Shown: one piece after another, positions 62,367-64,000 of the stretch
How the letters are laid out: the number at the start of each line of letters is the position of its first letter
How positions within the stretch are numbered: position 1 is the stretch's first letter
Assembly: GCF_001264245.1 (NCBI RefSeq)
Contig: NZ_CP011339.1
Span: 5,146,001-5,210,000 of the forward strand
Direction: 5' to 3'
From: Microcystis panniformis FACHB-1757
Lineage (GTDB): Bacteria; Cyanobacteriota; Cyanobacteriia; Cyanobacteriales; Microcystaceae
Length of the DNA: 64,000 nucleotides
Notes under the pieces: model-generated
The model's database searches: none
What the model saw: only the letters and a program-made list of their open reading frames with translations
What the model was told of the DNA's origin: nothing
Made by a program: the position numbers and the translations under genes

Positions 62367-62762
62367 ATGTCCAACGAAACTGTCACCTATTCCCTAGAAT
62401 CGATCCTTAAGGAAATTAAAGACAGCATCAAGGAAGTCAATCAGAAAATGGACACCTTGCAAAAAGATGTCAATCAGAAAATGGACACCTTGCAAAAAGA
62501 TGTCAATCAGAAAATCGATACCTTGCAAGAAGATGTGAATGATTTAAAGGTAGGACAAGCTAAACTAACCGAGAAAGTCGAAGGGATGGATAAAAGACTA
62601 GAAAAAGTAGAAAATGAGCAATACACTCTAGTTAAGGCTATTTCTGACCTACAGGGTTTTCGAGGTCTGATTGTCCCTATCCTTATCGGTGCCATGAGTG
62701 CCGCTATCGGTGCAATTATCACCGTTGCTATCCGAATTCTTTTCCTCGGTAACAATCCCTAA
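62367..62762 (+). CDS. Tail-anchored coiled-coil protein, array member 3
   Basis: 131 residues from ATG 62367 (MSNETVTYSLESILKEIKDS). Three successive 33-bp units encode (Q)KMDTLQKDVN, a hendecad coiled coil; then VGQAKLTEKVEGMDKRLEKV and a membrane tail LIVPILIGAMSAAIGAIITV ending FLGNNP. An upstream TTG at 62343 would only add eight residues. Member 6 has the same tail with fewer hendecads. Confidence 0.8.
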   Translation: MSNETVTYSLESILKEIKDSIKEVNQKMDTLQKDVNQKMDTLQKDVNQKIDTLQEDVNDLKVGQAKLTEKVEGMDKRLEKVENEQYTLVKAISDLQGFRGLIVPILIGAMSAAIGAIITVAIRILFLGNNP

Positions 62763-62815
62763 AATTCTCCAGTCTCACACCCCGAAAACTATTGATAACT
62801 TTAGGAGTCTAGCAA

Positions 62816-63127
62816 ATGTCTAACGAAACTGTCACCTATTCCCTAGAAGCTGTCCTAACCAGAATTGAGAGTAAAATCGACTCCCTTGAAAAACGGATGA
62901 ATGAGAGATTTGACAAGATAGAAGACCGGCTAACCAAAGTAGAAATCGGACAGGCCGAACTCAAGGCCGAGTTAAAAGGCGATATTAAAGTATTAGACGA
63001 AAAAATCGAGGGATTAACCGCACGGGTTGGTTATCAGGAGTTCACCAACCGGGGGATTCTGATAGCTTTGGTGGTTGCTGTCTTGGGAGGTGCTGCTAAA
63101 CTTTTTGGTTTTTTCCCCAATCCCTAG
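62816..63127 (+). CDS. Tail-anchored coiled-coil protein, array member 4
   Basis: 103 residues. MSNETVTYSLEAVLTRIESK, then SLEKRMNERFDKIEDRLTKV, EIGQAELKAELKGDIKVLDE, and tail ILIALVVAVLGGAAKLFGFF ending PNP. In-frame reference for the damaged tail of member 1. The 85 bp after the stop are almost identical to those after member 1. Confidence 0.8.
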   Translation: MSNETVTYSLEAVLTRIESKIDSLEKRMNERFDKIEDRLTKVEIGQAELKAELKGDIKVLDEKIEGLTARVGYQEFTNRGILIALVVAVLGGAAKLFGFFPNP

Positions 63128-63212
63128 AACTGGCTCCTAGAAATGGTTACTTCCCTTATGATCATAATAAATAGCTGCTCGAAAAACTCAAAAATCTATA
63201 GGAGTTTAGCAA

Positions 63213-63599
63213 ATGTCTAACGAAACTGTCACCTATTCCCTAGAAGCTGTCCTAACCAGAATTGAGAGTAAAATCGACTCCCTTGAAAAACGGATGAATG
63301 AGAGATTTGACAAGGTAGATGAGAGATTTGACAAGGTAGAAGACCGGCTAACCAAAGTAGAAATCGGACAGGCCGAACTCAAGGCCGAGTTAAAAGGCGA
63401 TATTAAAGTATTAGACGAGAAAATCGAGGGGTTAAAGGGAGAGTTAAAAGGAGATATTAAAGTATTAGACGAGAAAATCGAGGGATTAACGGCACGGGTT
63501 GGTTATCAGGAGTTCACCAACCGGGGGATTCTGATAGCTTTGGTGGTTGCTGTCTTGGGAGGTGCTGCTAAACTTTTCGGTTTTTTCCCCAATCCCTAG
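63213..63599 (+). CDS. Tail-anchored coiled-coil protein, array member 5
   Basis: 128 residues; as member 4 but with an extra 21-bp unit (ERFDKVD heptad) and a duplicated 54-bp unit (18 residues, GDIKVLDEKIEGLKGELK). The tail is identical to member 4. It shows that family members differ by whole coiled-coil units of 7 and 18 residues that keep heptad/hendecad phase. Confidence 0.8.
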   Translation: MSNETVTYSLEAVLTRIESKIDSLEKRMNERFDKVDERFDKVEDRLTKVEIGQAELKAELKGDIKVLDEKIEGLKGELKGDIKVLDEKIEGLTARVGYQEFTNRGILIALVVAVLGGAAKLFGFFPNP

Positions 63600-63683
63600 A
63601 ACTGGCCACCAGAGACGTTTACAGCCATTAGGATTATAATAAATGACCGCTCAAAAACCCAAACTGTATAGAGGTATGGCAAA

Positions 63684-64000
63684 ATGTCCAACGAAACTGT
63701 CACCTATTCCCTAGAATCGGTCCTTAAGGAAATTAAAGACAGCATCAAGGAAGTCAATCAGAAAATGGACACCTTGCAAAAAGATGTAAATGATTTAAAG
63801 GTAGGACAAGCTAAACTAACTGAGAAAGTCGAAGGGATGGATAAAAGACTAGAAAAAGTAGAAAATGAGCAATACACTCTAGTTAAGGCTATTTCTGACC
63901 TACAGGGTTTTCGAGGTCTGATTGTCCCTATCCTTATCGGTGCCATGAGTGCCGCTATCGGTGCAATTATCACCGTTGCTATCAGAATTCTTTTCCTCGG
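63684..64000 (+). CDS. Tail-anchored coiled-coil protein, array member 6 (runs off the window)
   Basis: At least 105 residues: MSNETVTYSLESVLKEIKDS, one hendecad unit, VGQAKLTEKVEGMDKRLEKV and the start of the same membrane tail as member 3 (LIVPILIGAMSAAIGAIITV). Leader GAGGTATGGCAAA differs slightly from the others. The array probably continues beyond the right edge. Confidence 0.8.
   Translation, partial: MSNETVTYSLESVLKEIKDSIKEVNQKMDTLQKDVNDLKVGQAKLTEKVEGMDKRLEKVENEQYTLVKAISDLQGFRGLIVPILIGAMSAAIGAIITVAIRILFL

Noticed and set aside
1..64000. tRNA, rRNA or tmRNA genes and a replication origin
   Set aside because: I scanned the intergenic regions by eye and found no cloverleaf with a TTCGA-type T arm, no rRNA motif and no DnaA-box cluster; absence is not proven without a covariance-model search.

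Overview
The window looks like a chromosome segment of a bloom-forming unicellular cyanobacterium, most probably Microcystis aeruginosa or a close relative. The evidence is the cyanobacterial gene content (psbK, acsF, an flv4 - small membrane protein - flv2 operon, clpP, speA, MlaE permease, DUF1995 and DUF4330 proteins), many GCGATCGC-type HIP1 words, heptanucleotide STRR arrays, a cyanobacterial-type 37-bp CRISPR repeat, and a very dense load of insertion sequences and miniature transposons (MITEs). No rRNA or tRNA gene was recognised.

Layout. 1-1.8 kb: a type IIG restriction-modification gene broken by a MITE. 1.8-8.4 kb, minus strand: DUF1995 protein, a lipoprotein/small-protein pair, and the flv4-PsiE-like-flv2 photoprotection operon. 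8.6-16.5 kb: a mobile-element pile-up (group II intron interrupted by an ISL3-type IS, an IS110 remnant holding a second ISL3 copy) around a DsrE-like protein and an ABC1 kinase. 16.6-23.6 kb: housekeeping genes (clpP, tgt, psbK, pentapeptide protein, ArsR regulator, gatA); tgt-psbK is bracketed by a ~140-bp inverted repeat. 23.8-27.1 kb: accessory DNA with an AbiJ-like/VSR-like nuclease, a tandemly duplicated Rpn-type fragment, an orphan CRISPR leader-plus-single-repeat, and a relic of a coiled-coil gene family. 27.1-31.2 kb: PDZ/radical-SAM protein, MlaE permease, RlmI-like methyltransferase, frameshifted VOC gene. 31.5-36.6 kb: a graveyard of nested IS elements and MITEs. 36.7-47 kb: RNase II/R-type protein, speA, DUF4330 protein, recR, frameshifted ctp protease, Nudix hydrolase, four-helix-bundle protein, OB-fold lipoprotein, folD. 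47.4-56.8 kb: IS630, a MITE-split glycine-rich helical membrane protein, Uma2 pair, bolA, a P-loop ATPase + TPR/STAND-like pair separated by a MITE, and an intact ISL3 element. 56.9-61.4 kb: sulfite-oxidase-like protein, rpmF, acsF, TPR and M48 protease (probably one frameshifted gene). 61.6-64 kb: a tandem array of at least six paralogous small coiled-coil proteins with C-terminal membrane tails, running off the right edge.

Recurring themes. Two ISL3 lineages each have a matching MITE (A1, 132-133 bp, 7-bp target duplications; A2, 187 bp, 8-bp duplications). Most of these insertions lie inside genes, and for several removing the MITE plus one duplication restores the reading frame exactly. 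A second superfamily of TA-flanked MITEs (B, C, D; Tc1/IS630-like) also sits inside transposase genes. Heptamer STRR arrays repeatedly abut start or stop codons. The strongest candidates for undescribed biology are the tail-anchored coiled-coil gene array at the right end, the ATPase + TPR pair, the AbiJ-like nuclease, and the orphan CRISPR leader/repeat. All functional statements are from reading the sequence; no database search was run.
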